This document shows positions 33,984 through 42,313 of a stretch of 64,000 nucleotides of DNA, piece by piece. This DNA is from an uncultured Pantoea sp. (GTDB taxonomy: Bacteria; Pseudomonadota; Gammaproteobacteria; Enterobacterales; Enterobacteriaceae). The stretch spans positions 62,001 through 126,000 of the forward strand of contig CAJYVD010000004.1 in assembly GCA_913778495.1 (NCBI GenBank), read 5' to 3'. The notes under the pieces were generated by a model. The model did not search any database, had not been told where the DNA came from, and saw only the letters and a list, made by a program, of their open reading frames with translations. The number at the start of each line of letters is the position of its first letter. Within the stretch, counting starts at the first letter, position 1. The translations under genes were made by a program, and so were the position numbers.

Positions 33984-34913
33984 TCAGTCCTCGAACTCGA
34001 TGTCATCCAGCACATCAATACTCTCTAGATTGCTAATCCCATCCAGCTTAGGCGTTCTGCTGTGAATGATGAAAAACACTGAGCGGCCACGCTTCACTTC
34101 TGAATAGTCCAAATAGCCAATCTCTTTGAGCTGTTCCATGGCTCGGCGCACCACATGGTTCTGGGTAGTCGTCTTGGAGCCTAAATTAAGGCGCATACGC
34201 AGTCTGGCAAGCGATATCGGCGCAGGATTAGTGGGCAGACTCTCCAGGTACGTATAAAGCGCCTGAGCAGACTCCTTGCGTTTCAGGCGCGAAATCGCCC
34301 GCAACTGCAGTAAGACTTTGTGATCGAAATTATAAAGCTCAAACAGCTTAGGATCGGCTTGAATGCGAACCAGATCCTTCTCACGGTCGTAATAGGCCGA
34401 TTGAACGAGGTGCGTATGGTACGCTTTGCCGTTGCCTTCGAACGAAAGGGTGTTGGTGGCGATACGCCGAAGTGATGCATCCAGGCGTTTACGCAGCGCC
34501 GCAGAAGAGTTGGCGGAAGGAATCCCGCACATTTTTACAAAATCGATGAACGGAAGGGTAACCGTGTCACCTTTAGAAGGATAACGGGAAAATGACTGTA
34601 TGATCCCGGCCCAAGTTTTGAAATCGTTATCCATATCCAACCTGGCACCCGTGATGGTGATTTTTTCGTAACCTTCAGCTTTAACTAACGACAGGTTTTT
34701 CAGCTCTTTCGTGGCATCGGTCGAGGCCATTGCGCCAGATTTACCGCGCGCCGTGGATTTTAACGTTGGCACAAACAGGCCAAGGCGCATCAGCGCGACC
34801 GGTTGCACGGTGTTATTTTTGTTCGGATGAAGCTGAATAACTTCACCGCTGTTTTTTGTCACAGACAGAAAAGGTTCTAGTAACGCTTTGTTTTCGCTAT
34901 CTTTATCTGCCAT
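33984..34913 (-). CDS. repA: Replication initiator RepA (RepFIB-like)
   Basis: 309 residues of the Rep_3/RepFIB winged-helix initiator family. Two winged-helix domains can be traced: [27 protein letters not shown], then [19 protein letters not shown] and a last domain with [14 protein letters not shown]. The protein binds the iterons on both sides and recruits host replication factors. Five evenly spaced iterons lie just upstream of its start and probably also repress it. The long C-terminal acidic tail is usual in this family. Confidence 0.93.
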   Translation of the reverse strand: MADKDSENKALLEPFLSVTKNSGEVIQLHPNKNNTVQPVALMRLGLFVPTLKSTARGKSGAMASTDATKELKNLSLVKAEGYEKITITGARLDMDNDFKTWAGIIQSFSRYPSKGDTVTLPFIDFVKMCGIPSANSSAALRKRLDASLRRIATNTLSFEGNGKAYHTHLVQSAYYDREKDLVRIQADPKLFELYNFDHKVLLQLRAISRLKRKESAQALYTYLESLPTNPAPISLARLRMRLNLGSKTTTQNHVVRRAMEQLKEIGYLDYSEVKRGRSVFFIIHSRTPKLDGISNLESIDVLDDIEFED

Positions 34914-34953
34914 GGGAGATGATCTTCACGCTGTGGATGAAAAGGATCGTTTT

Positions 34954-35053
34954 CTGATTACAGTGAACAGTATCACCGATTATAGTGAACATTCCACAGT
35001 CTATAGTGAATAATCTACTGGTTACAGTGAACATTTTACTCATTATAGTGAAC
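34954..35053. repeat. Phased origin iterons upstream of repA
   Basis: Five inverted-orientation iterons start at 34954, 34976, 34997, 35018 and 35039, a regular 21-22 bp period, or two turns of the helix. Sequences vary around CTGATTACAGTGAAC, several with TATAGTGAA. A DnaA-like box with one mismatch (TGTGGATGA, 34932-34940) lies beside them. This regular set differs from the irregular array after repA and is the likely RepA assembly site. Confidence 0.88.
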
Positions 35054-35093
35054 GCGATCACCTTCTCAGGCCTTGTCCCATGCGGCTTTGCGC

Positions 35094-35148
35094 GATCGGG
35101 GATCTCTTAGGATCTCTTTTAGATCTCTTAATGATCTTTTTAGAGATC
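35094..35148. other. Probable origin unwinding region, GATC-rich
   Basis: Six GATC sites in 55 bp (35094, 35101, 35111, 35122, 35133, 35145) sit in tandem units of about 11 bp, GATCTCTTA-like and AT-rich. A further GATC lies at 35056. Such Dam-site clusters next to iterons mark replication origins such as oriR of P1 and oriC 13-mers. An iteron half at 35150 (TTCACTGTAT) closes the region. Confidence 0.75.
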
Positions 35149-35376
35149 TATTCACTGTATAACTGGATAAGTCTTCGCAGAATCAGATTGATAAGCATGA
35201 ATGTGGTCGAATAAAGCCGTCTTAGAAAAAATGCCCCAAAGATAAGACGTACTGACTAAGCGATCCTAACCTTCACTTATAAAGAATAACTTCCTCAAGA
35301 ATATTCATTTTTCATCAGCACCAAAGCGGCGTACGGTAGGTGTCCTCTGAACCCACTTTTTATCAGGAAGGCCTAC

Positions 35377-36753
35377 ATGTCAGATAACGTCACTTCTCGC
35401 AACCCGACCACGGGTGACATCATAGCAACCTATCCGCTGCTTAATGAGCATCAGCTCGAAACGGCACTGCAGCAAAGCACGGATGCCTTTGCTGTCTGGC
35501 GAAATACCCCGCTGGAGAAACGCGTCCACGTGTTGCGTCAACTGGGTGAACAATTGCGTCAGCGTCAGGATGAACTGGCGAAGATGGCGACGCTGGAGAT
35601 GGGTAAACCTCTCGCGCAATCACGCGCTGAAGTGCTGAAATGTGCCAGTTTATGTGACTGGTATGCGGAACACGGTCCGGCCATGTTAGCTGACAAACCC
35701 ACCCTGGTTGAAAACCAACAGGCATGGCAAGCTTTCCGTCCATTAGGGGTGATCTTAGCCGTTATGCCGTGGAACTTCCCCTACTGGCAAGTCCTACGCG
35801 GTGCGGTGAGCATGCTGCTGGCAGGGAACACCTATGTCCTCAAACATGCGCCAAGCGTCATGGGCTGCGCCGAACTCATGTCATCATTGTTTGACGCGAC
35901 CGATTTGCCGCAGGGCGGCTTTACGCTCATCAATGTAGATAACGCAGGCGTTTCTGCCGCCATCAACGATCCCCGTATTGCTGCCGTGGCTGTGACAGGC
36001 AGCGTGCGCGCCGGAGCCGCAATTGCGGCGCAGGCAGGCGCCGTATTGAAAAAGACGGTACTTGAGTTGGGTGGCGCAGATCCATTTATCGTGCTCGCCG
36101 ATGCGGATCTGGATGCTGCCGTTGCCTCTGCCGTCGCAGGACGCTATCAAAACACCGGACAGGTCTGCATGGCCGCCAAACGCTTTATCATCGAAGAGAG
36201 CATTGCTGAGGCGTTTGAGCAGCGTTTTAGCGCAGCAGTGCAAGCCTTGAAGGTAGGCAATCCCCTTGAGGAGGACACCTTTATCGGTCCCATGGCGCGC
36301 TACGATCTGCGTGATGAACTCGATCTTCAGGTGCAGGAAACTGTGCAGCAGGGAGCACGTCTGGTAATGGGCGGACACAAGATTGAGGGGGCAGGAAATT
36401 ACTACGCACCGACGATTCTTGCTGACGTGGCGCCGCACATGACCGCATTTCGTCAGGAGATCTTCGGACCCGTTGCGGCGATTACCGTTGCGAAAGATGC
36501 CGAACACGCGCTGGAACTGGCCAATGACAGTGACTTTGGGCTCAGCGCCACCCTATGGAGTGGCAACGAGGCGCTCGCTAACCAGTTGGCCGCTCAGTTA
36601 GAAACCGGCGCCGTCTTTATTAACGGCAACGGTGCCTCTGATCCGCGCGTTGCGATTGGCGGTGTGAAAAAGAGCGGTTATGGGCGCGAGCTTTCCAGTT
36701 TTGGCGTGCACGAATTTTGCAACGTGCAGACCGTCTGGAAAAATCGCCGCTAA
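35377..36753 (+). CDS. sad: Succinate semialdehyde dehydrogenase, Sad/YneI-like
   Basis: 458 residues, closely like E. coli Sad (YneI, 462 aa) throughout: C-D-W-Y-A-E-H-G-P-A-M-L, P-W-N-F-P-Y-W-Q-V, V-T-G-S-V-R-A-G-A-A-I, E-L-G-G-A-D-P-F-I-V-L and the catalytic Cys in G-Q-V-C-M-A-A-K-R. The enzyme oxidises succinate semialdehyde to succinate with NAD in putrescine/GABA use. In E. coli it neighbours the glutaminase gene yneH; here a glutaminase lies 18 kb away. Aggaagg precedes the ATG. A hairpin follows the stop. Confidence 0.9.
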   Translation: MSDNVTSRNPTTGDIIATYPLLNEHQLETALQQSTDAFAVWRNTPLEKRVHVLRQLGEQLRQRQDELAKMATLEMGKPLAQSRAEVLKCASLCDWYAEHGPAMLADKPTLVENQQAWQAFRPLGVILAVMPWNFPYWQVLRGAVSMLLAGNTYVLKHAPSVMGCAELMSSLFDATDLPQGGFTLINVDNAGVSAAINDPRIAAVAVTGSVRAGAAIAAQAGAVLKKTVLELGGADPFIVLADADLDAAVASAVAGRYQNTGQVCMAAKRFIIEESIAEAFEQRFSAAVQALKVGNPLEEDTFIGPMARYDLRDELDLQVQETVQQGARLVMGGHKIEGAGNYYAPTILADVAPHMTAFRQEIFGPVAAITVAKDAEHALELANDSDFGLSATLWSGNEALANQLAAQLETGAVFINGNGASDPRVAIGGVKKSGYGRELSSFGVHEFCNVQTVWKNRR

Positions 36754-36763
36754 ACACCCAGCC

Positions 36764-36780
36764 GGGCGCTGTTGGCGCCC
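36764..36780. terminator. Short GC hairpin after sad
   Basis: GGGCGC-tgttg-GCGCCC, 11 bp after the stop, without a T run. It lies between convergent genes, so it may serve either. Confidence 0.4.
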
Positions 36781-36803
36781 GTGAAGGTATCCCGAAGCGT
36801 TTG

Positions 36804-36818
36804 CTGATTACAGTGAAT
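36804..36818 (-). repeat. Outlying perfect iteron at acetyltransferase gene end
   Basis: CTGATTACAGTGAAT, an exact match to the iteron core, 1.7 kb from the origin. Read on the minus strand it supplies the last codons and stop of the acetyltransferase gene (D-S-L-stop). Confidence 0.75.
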
Positions 36819-37353
36819 CTTTCGGCTCGTGCGGCATCTCGGGCAACTGCGTATCACCCTCTCCCAACGGGCGCTGCATGATCACCGTATCCAGCCAGCG
36901 CCCGTGCTTGAATCCTACCGATTTCAACACGCCCGTTGGTACAAAACCCAGCGCGCGGTGTAAACCCAGCGATGCCTGATTGGCGCTATCACCCACAATG
37001 GCCACGATTTGTCGAAATCCAGCCGTTTCAGCAAGCGTGAGAGCGTGTTGCAACAGCGCACGGCCCACCCCACGGCCGACGTGTTCGGGAGCAAGATAAA
37101 TAGAATCTTCAAGCGTAAAGCGATAGGCATAGCGTGGGCGATAATGCGTTAAATAACAGTAACCCAAAACGTGGTCTCGCTCCTGAGCCACCAGCCAGAA
37201 GCCGCCGCGCTGCGTGACCTCATTGATGCGCCGAGACATTTCATCTTCGTTCGGTGGTTCTGTCTCAAACGTGGCGCAACCGTGTAGCACATGCCAGGCG
37301 TAGATGTGTTGAATGGCCGCCGCGTGGTGCGGCCGTGCGGGAAGTATCTCCAT
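36808..37353 (-). CDS. GNAT N-acetyltransferase, phosphinothricin-acetyltransferase-like
   Basis: 181 residues of the Pat/MnaT (YncA) type: A-R-P-H-H-A-A-A-I-Q-H-I-Y, F-E-T-E-P-P, S-I-Y-L-A-P-E-H-V-G-R-G-V-G-R-A-L-L as the acetyl-CoA loop, and H-R-A-L-G-F-V-P-T-G. Homologues acetylate methionine sulfoximine/sulfone or phosphinothricin. The ATG at 37353 begins the family core; an upstream ATG at 37389 has no ribosome site. The C-terminus is unusual, since an iteron forms its final codons. Confidence 0.85.
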   Translation of the reverse strand: MEILPARPHHAAAIQHIYAWHVLHGCATFETEPPNEDEMSRRINEVTQRGGFWLVAQERDHVLGYCYLTHYRPRYAYRFTLEDSIYLAPEHVGRGVGRALLQHALTLAETAGFRQIVAIVGDSANQASLGLHRALGFVPTGVLKSVGFKHGRWLDTVIMQRPLGEGDTQLPEMPHEPKDSL

Positions 37354-37441
37354 CGGTTTCTCATAGGCTGCCAGGCAGGGAACCAGCATGGCACGTTGCG
37401 CAGGCCAAATCACCGCAAGCCGTCAGAGGAAATTGTGATGG

Positions 37442-37993
37442 CTAATTTTGCTCTGACAGCTGCACCGCGAGCGTATCAGGCTCTAACGCTTCAAACAGAT
37501 GCGGCTCGTCAGCGGGATAGCAGATGTAGTCACCGGGATGCAATTCGACCGGGGCATCTGCGGGCCCGACGCGAGCGCGCCCACGCGCAATGATGACGTG
37601 TTCAACTGAACCGGGAGGATGAGGCTTGGAAGCACGTGGCGCGCCCGGCTGGCTGGTAATCAGATAGAGGTCGCGTCGGCCGCCCGGAGGGCAGGTCGCA
37701 AGCAGAGCGGCCTGATAGTCTGACAGTTCCGCCGAGATCACCATCCCTTCACCGCGTCGGATCACCTGTAAACGCTTCACTTCAGGCTCCATCAGCCGGG
37801 CAAACGGAATATTCAGCGCCACACACAGGGACCACAGCGTTTCAATACTGGGATTGCCGTTGCCGGCTTCAAGTTGAGACAGCGTTGATTTGGCTATCCC
37901 GGCGCGGCGCGCCACCTCTGACAGCGAAAGTCCGGCGAGTTGGCGCTCTCGCAGCAAGCCAGCAGCAATAATATCTATGGGTGTCACCGTCAC
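37442..37993 (-). CDS. XRE-cupin transcriptional regulator
   Basis: 183 residues: helix-turn-helix at about 15-70 (S-L-S-E-V-A-R-R-A-G-I-A-K-S-T-L-S-Q-L-E-A-G) and a cupin domain with H-P-P-G-S-V-E-H-V-I-I-A-R-G and L-H-P-G-D-Y-I-C-Y-P. It is divergent from the azlC gene with about 95 bp between starts. Regulators of this form often control neighbouring amino acid exporters, so it probably represses azlCD and senses an amino acid with its cupin. That role is inferred from position. Confidence 0.88.
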   Translation of the reverse strand: MTVTPIDIIAAGLLRERQLAGLSLSEVARRAGIAKSTLSQLEAGNGNPSIETLWSLCVALNIPFARLMEPEVKRLQVIRRGEGMVISAELSDYQAALLATCPPGGRRDLYLITSQPGAPRASKPHPPGSVEHVIIARGRARVGPADAPVELHPGDYICYPADEPHLFEALEPDTLAVQLSEQN

Positions 37994-38086
37994 TCCTGTT
38001 CTTTATATCGAACAATATGTTCATCTTGTAAAACTATCGGGGCGCGTTCATTATAACGGCTAACCTGTTCGATATGAGAATAAATT

Positions 38087-38764
38087 GTGATACGTCTGGG
38101 TGCAGTGCCGCTCGATCGCGGCGTCATTAAAGCGATAGGTCTGGTGTGTCTTGCCGATGGCATCGTCGGGCTGTCGTATGGTTCACTCGCTGCCGCAGAG
38201 GGGTTCCCGCTGTGGGTACCGTTGATGCTCTCTACGCTGGTTTTGGCGGGGGCGTCCGAATTTCTTTTCATCGGTATCGTTGCCGGTGGCGGCAGTCCGG
38301 TGACGGCTGCCGCTGCGGGATTGTTGGTGAACGCACGCCATTTGCCCTTTGGTATCGCGGTGAAAGATCTGGTTGGGCAGGGCGGACGCAGCCTGTTGGG
38401 CTGCCATATCATGAATGACGAAAGCGTGGTGTTTGGCATTTCACAGGCTCAACTGGCGCAGCGGCGTGCAGCATACTGGGTGTGTGGACTGGGCATCTTT
38501 GCCATCTGGCCGTTATCCGTGATCAGCGGCGCTTTTATCGGGCGGTTTATTCCTGATGTGAGCGTCATTGGACTGGATGCGGTGTTTCCTGCCATTTTAA
38601 TTGCGCTGATTTTTCCCGCATTGCGCCAGCGGCGCACTCGACTCCCTGCCATGATCGGCACAGCGCTTTCCGTTTGCGTTACGCCCTTTGTACCGGCGGG
38701 CATGCCTGTGCTGTTTTCGCTGTTGGGGCTGCTTGGCTGGCGGGAGAGAAAAGATGCACAGTAA
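38087..38764 (+). CDS. azlC: AzlC-family branched-chain amino acid exporter subunit
   Basis: 225 residues with six to seven membrane helices: D-G-I-V-G-L-S-Y-G-S-L-A, L-A-G-A-S-E-F-L-F-I-G, N-A-R-H-L-P-F-G and two C-terminal helices. The N-A-R-H motif after an A-S-x-F segment is the family hallmark. It partners the small AzlD-type protein, whose gene overlaps its stop by 11 bases. Homologues (E. coli YgaZ/YgaH, Bacillus AzlC/D) export branched-chain amino acids or analogues. The start is taken at 38087; no strong ribosome site is seen there. Confidence 0.87.
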   Translation: MIRLGAVPLDRGVIKAIGLVCLADGIVGLSYGSLAAAEGFPLWVPLMLSTLVLAGASEFLFIGIVAGGGSPVTAAAAGLLVNARHLPFGIAVKDLVGQGGRSLLGCHIMNDESVVFGISQAQLAQRRAAYWVCGLGIFAIWPLSVISGAFIGRFIPDVSVIGLDAVFPAILIALIFPALRQRRTRLPAMIGTALSVCVTPFVPAGMPVLFSLLGLLGWRERKDAQ

Positions 38765-39074
38765 TCTCGTTCTGGTGGGGATCGTTCTGTTGGCAGTGGG
38801 CACGTATGCCATCCGCTTTGCAGGCTACCGATTAGGCAGTCGCATGTCGATGTCACCGCGCGTGCGCGCCATGCTTTCCGACGCCGCGACGGTGCTGCTA
38901 CTGGCCGTGGCCGTCACGACCGCGCTGTTTGAAGGCAGCCAATTTTCGGGCATCGCGCGCGTGGTGGGCGTGCTGTTCGCTGTTTTCCTGGCATGGCGCC
39001 GCGCGCCCTTGATCCTGATCATCCTGGGCGCAGCAGCAATGACTGCGCTGTTACGCTATCTCGGTGTACCTTAA
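38754..39074 (+). CDS. azlD: AzlD-family exporter subunit
   Basis: 106 residues with about three to four membrane helices: L-V-G-I-V-L-L-A-V-G-T-Y-A-I-R, V-L-L-L-A-V-A-V-T-T-A-L, and V-V-G-V-L-F-A-V-F-L-A-W-R-R-A-P-L. The G-T-Y-A-x-R-F motif in helix one is typical. The ATG at 38754 overlaps azlC, with GAGAGAAAAG before it. The two proteins together form the exporter in the inner membrane. Confidence 0.87.
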   Translation: MHSNLVLVGIVLLAVGTYAIRFAGYRLGSRMSMSPRVRAMLSDAATVLLLAVAVTTALFEGSQFSGIARVVGVLFAVFLAWRRAPLILIILGAAAMTALLRYLGVP

Positions 39075-39151
39075 AACTGTGTCACTGGCGGATCCGCTTT
39101 GCCGCCAGTTTTGCTACGCTCATTTCTCGCATTTTCGATTTGAGGGAAGTC

Positions 39152-39664
39152 ATGATGACCCCGCGCCTTGCACATCAAGAAGAGGCTCATGCGCTGTGGC
39201 GAGTACGCAATCTCGCCATTCGCCACGGCTGTCAATCTGTTTACACGCCTGAAATCATTGCCGCGTGGACGCCAGACGCACACCCTGATGGCTTCAGTTC
39301 GGCGATCAAAAACAACCCTTTTTATGTCGTCGACGATGCGGATTATGGCTTGGCCGCCACGGGCTTTCTCGATCTTAGCAGCGGCAGTATTGAAGCGATA
39401 TTCACGCTGCCGCAATGCAACGGCAGAGGTTACGCCAGCGCCATTATGGAGGCACTGATCGACGAGGCGCGGCAGCGCGACTTCACGCAGCTTTGGCTTG
39501 CCGCGACGCCGAACGCCAGCGGCTTTTATCTGCGTCACGGCTTCAGCAGCGTGCGCGAGGCGCTTTATCCCTCCGCGCTGGCGCAGGCCGATCTGGCGTG
39601 TGTGGAAATGACACGTGCCATTCATCCTGATTATGACAAGAGACCCTCACGTGAACAGCAGTAA
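39152..39664 (+). CDS. GNAT-family acetyltransferase
   Basis: About 170 residues. It has an N-terminal L-W-R-V-R-N-L-A-I-R-H-G, V-V-D-D-A-D-Y-G-L-A-A-T-G-F-L-D as the beta strands, F-T-L-P-Q-C-N-G-R-G-Y-A-S-A-I-M as the acetyl-CoA loop, and A-S-G-F-Y-L-R-H-G-F. The substrate is unknown. GAGGGAAGTC precedes the paired ATG at 39152/39155. Its 3' end overlaps the CorA-type gene by about 30 bases, so the two are likely co-translated. Confidence 0.8.
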   Translation: MMTPRLAHQEEAHALWRVRNLAIRHGCQSVYTPEIIAAWTPDAHPDGFSSAIKNNPFYVVDDADYGLAATGFLDLSSGSIEAIFTLPQCNGRGYASAIMEALIDEARQRDFTQLWLAATPNASGFYLRHGFSSVREALYPSALAQADLACVEMTRAIHPDYDKRPSREQQ

Positions 39665-40631
39665 AGTGATTAATTGCGTGGTGTATCGCCACGGTAAACG
39701 CCAGGAGCATGTGGACATTGCAGAGATCAGCGAAGTCCTCAAAGAGGAAAAATCGTTTGTCTGGCTTGGGCTGAATCAGCCTGAACCGGATTTTATGCAA
39801 ACGCTGCAGCAGGAGTTCAATTTGCACGAACTGGCCATTGAAGATGCGCTGGTGGCGCATCAGCGGCCCAAAATTGAACAGTATGGCGAATCCGTCTTTA
39901 TCGTGGCGAAAACCGCTCATCTGAACGATCAGCAACGTATCTGCTTCGGTGAAACACACTTTTTCCTCGGCAAAAATTTTCTGATCACCGTGCGCCACGG
40001 CTCCGCAGAAGGCTATGCGGCTATTCGTGCCAAAGCTGAAAAAAACCAGGCCATGCTGTGTGAAGGGCCGGGCTATGCGTTCTACTGCCTGCTGGATTTT
40101 ATAGTCGATCAATACGCCAATATTACCGAAGCGCTCAGCGAGCGCATTGGTGAACTGGAGCAGGGGATGTTTACCACCCGTTTCGACAGTCACGCGCTGC
40201 AAGGGGTTTACCGCCTGCGTCGGGAGTTGTTGGCGCTGCGCAATGCCGCTATGCCGGTCACAGAGATTTGTGCCCAGCTGATGCGCTTTCATGAAGATTT
40301 TATTCCTAAAAATTTGCGCGCCTATCTGCGTGATGTGCAGGATCATGCCCATCACGTGGTGGTGGATAGCGAAGACATGCGCGAAATGCTCACCAGTGCG
40401 ATGCAGGTGAACCTGGCGCTGGTCTCGGTACAGCAGAGCGAAGTAAACAAAAAACTGGCGGGGTGGGGGGCGGTGCTGATTGTGCCGACCATTGTTTTCA
40501 GCATGTATGGCATGAATTTCTCCGACATGCCGGAGCTAAAAAGCCACTTTGGCTATCCGGCCGTACTGGTCGCCACCTTCACCATTTGTGGCGTAATGTG
40601 GGCACGCTTCAAAAAAGCGGGCTGGCTTTAA
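39633..40631 (+). CDS. CorA-family Mg/Co/Ni transporter
   Basis: About 332 residues. A large N-terminal cytoplasmic domain (F-V-W-L-G-L-N-Q-P-E, H-E-L-A-I-E-D-A-L) is followed by a long helix and two C-terminal membrane helices. The pore motif Y-G-M-N is followed by F-S-D-M-P-E-L, the CorA signature. It moves divalent cations across the inner membrane as a pentamer. The start is uncertain: ATG at 39633 or GTG at 39651, both inside the preceding acetyltransferase gene. The overlapping start suggests coupling with that gene. Confidence 0.9.
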   Translation: MTRDPHVNSSKVINCVVYRHGKRQEHVDIAEISEVLKEEKSFVWLGLNQPEPDFMQTLQQEFNLHELAIEDALVAHQRPKIEQYGESVFIVAKTAHLNDQQRICFGETHFFLGKNFLITVRHGSAEGYAAIRAKAEKNQAMLCEGPGYAFYCLLDFIVDQYANITEALSERIGELEQGMFTTRFDSHALQGVYRLRRELLALRNAAMPVTEICAQLMRFHEDFIPKNLRAYLRDVQDHAHHVVVDSEDMREMLTSAMQVNLALVSVQQSEVNKKLAGWGAVLIVPTIVFSMYGMNFSDMPELKSHFGYPAVLVATFTICGVMWARFKKAGWL

Positions 40632-40681
40632 GGTGTTTGCCTCTTACTGACGTTCACGCCATGATGACGTTCTGACATTTC

Positions 40682-41389
40682 ATGACGGAACGCATCATGA
40701 GAGATTCATCTATCACTGTGGGTTTTCTGCTGTTTCCTGCGCTCACGCAGCTCGATCTCACGGGGCCGTGGGAAGTGTTTGCACGGCTGCCTGGCGTTAA
40801 CGTGCATCTTATCTGGAAAGATCGCCAACCGGTCATATCCGATCGCGGCATGGCCATCCTGCCTGACACCTCCTTTGCTGATTGTCCACCGCTTGATCTC
40901 CTCTGTATTCCGGGTGGACCGGGCCAAATTGCCCTGATGGACGACAGCGAAACGCTCGCGTTTGTGCGGGAAAAGGCGCGCACGGCAAAGTGGGTGACCT
41001 CAGTGTGTACCGGTTCGCTGGTGCTAGGCGCCGCGGGATTATTGCGCGGCTATCGTGCCACGACGCACTGGGGCTCGCTCGATCAGCTCAGCCTGTTAGG
41101 TGCGATACCGGTCGAGCAGAGGGTGGTGTGGGATCGCAACCGCATCACCGGTGCGGGCGTCACCTCCGGCATCGATTATGCCCTTACCGTGGCAGAAGCC
41201 ATCGTGGGACGCGAAACGGCTGAGCTGATCCAGCTGCAAATGGAATACGATCCTCATCCCCCGTTTAACAGCGGCTCGCCCCGAACCGCCAGTACAGCAA
41301 GGCTAGACCAGGCGCGCGCGCAAATGAAAGATTTTATCGCCCGACGGCGAGCAGCAACCGAGGCGGCTGCTGCTAAATTAATGCGCTAA
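40682..41389 (+). CDS. DJ-1/PfpI family protein, isonitrile-hydratase-like
   Basis: 235 residues. The fold shows V-G-F-L-L-F-P-A-L-T-Q-L-D-L-T-G-P-W-E-V, C-I-P-G-G-P-G, and the nucleophile elbow S-V-C-T-G-S-L-V-L-G with the reactive Cys. T-T-H-W and G-V-T-S-G-I-D-Y-A-L follow. This arrangement fits the isonitrile hydratase (InhA)/ThiJ group. ATGs at 40682 and 40697 are both possible; neither has a good ribosome site. No AraC domain is fused. The physiological substrate is not known. Confidence 0.83.
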   Translation: MTERIMRDSSITVGFLLFPALTQLDLTGPWEVFARLPGVNVHLIWKDRQPVISDRGMAILPDTSFADCPPLDLLCIPGGPGQIALMDDSETLAFVREKARTAKWVTSVCTGSLVLGAAGLLRGYRATTHWGSLDQLSLLGAIPVEQRVVWDRNRITGAGVTSGIDYALTVAEAIVGRETAELIQLQMEYDPHPPFNSGSPRTASTARLDQARAQMKDFIARRRAATEAAAAKLMR

Positions 41390-41397
41390 AGCGGAGA

Positions 41398-41417
41398 ATT
41401 TCAGCCTGAAATCGCCA
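41398..41417 (-). repeat. parS-like site, remote copy
   Basis: Exact reverse complement of parS-like site 2 (30223-30242) over all 20 bp, 11 kb away. It lies in the short gap between the DJ-1 gene and the convergent SDR gene. Confidence 0.6.
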
Positions 41418-41430
41418 CCTTTTATTTGCC

Positions 41431-42153
41431 TTAATGCCCGCTGGCAGTAGGGCGCAGCGTGATTTCATTCACGTCAACCTCGCCAGGCTGTTCAATCGCC
41501 CACGCCACAGCTTTGGCGATGGCCTCGGGCTTCAACGCAATCTGCCGATAGTGCTTCATCGCTTCCCGCGCGACCTCGTCGGTGATGCTTTCTGCCAGTT
41601 CCGATTCCACCACGCCGGGGTTAATTACCGTAACGCGCAAATGAGGTGACTCCTGGCGCAGGCCGTCCGATAGGGCGCGAACGGCAAATTTAGTGGCGCA
41701 ATACACGGCGGCGGTAGGCGAAACCGCCAGCGCACCAATCGAGGCAATATTGATGATGTGACCCGCTTGCTGCTGCGCCATTGTTGGCAACACAGCGGCA
41801 ATGCCGTAGAGCACGCCGCGCACGTTGACGTCCAGCATCCGATCCCACTCTTCCACTTTCAGAGCGTGCATGGGCGACAGCGGCATTACACCGGCGTTGT
41901 TGATCATCACGTCAATGCGGCCATAGTGCGCCAGCGCGAAGTCCGCCAGCTGCTGCACGGATTCACGGCGCGTGACATCCGTGGCGAGAAAGTGCACGCG
42001 GGCTCCGTCCGTACGCAGTGCTTCGCACAATGCAGAGAGTCTTTCGGTGCGGCGTGCACCGAGAATTAAGGTGTACTGCTGCTGCGCCAAATAGCGCGCG
42101 ATAGCTTCGCCGATACCGCTGCTGGCGCCGGTTAAAACAACGACTTTAGACAT
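41431..42153 (-). CDS. SDR-family NAD(P) oxidoreductase
   Basis: 240 residues of the classical short-chain dehydrogenase family: nucleotide motif T-G-A-S-S-G-I-G at the start, N-N-A-G, and the catalytic S...Y-x-x-x-K (S in N-I-A-S-I-G, Y-C-A-T-K). It resembles E. coli YdfG-like and clavaldehyde-type dehydrogenases. The substrate is unknown. It is divergent from an AraC-type regulator with 160 bp between starts, a pairing that is common for stress-induced reductases. Confidence 0.9.
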   Translation of the reverse strand: MSKVVVLTGASSGIGEAIARYLAQQQYTLILGARRTERLSALCEALRTDGARVHFLATDVTRRESVQQLADFALAHYGRIDVMINNAGVMPLSPMHALKVEEWDRMLDVNVRGVLYGIAAVLPTMAQQQAGHIINIASIGALAVSPTAAVYCATKFAVRALSDGLRQESPHLRVTVINPGVVESELAESITDEVAREAMKHYRQIALKPEAIAKAVAWAIEQPGEVDVNEITLRPTASGH

Positions 42154-42313
42154 GCTGAACTCCTCGTGTAGTTGACGAGGACATTGTGAAAAAGTGTACG
42201 CAGGATAAACAGGCCGGAACGTCGCGCATCATTGCCTGATTATCTCGCCAGCGTTGATAACAATTGCGCCAGGCCGCTATGCTTTGCCTAAAAATCTCTT
42301 AGGGAGAACGGAC

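Noticed and set aside
35884..36507. 207-codon antisense open frame over sad
   Set aside because: Shadow of the aldehyde dehydrogenase; no ribosome site and no family pattern.
39543..40355. 270-codon antisense open frame over the CorA gene
   Set aside because: It mirrors a GC-rich real gene with clear CorA motifs; the product has no recognisable fold.
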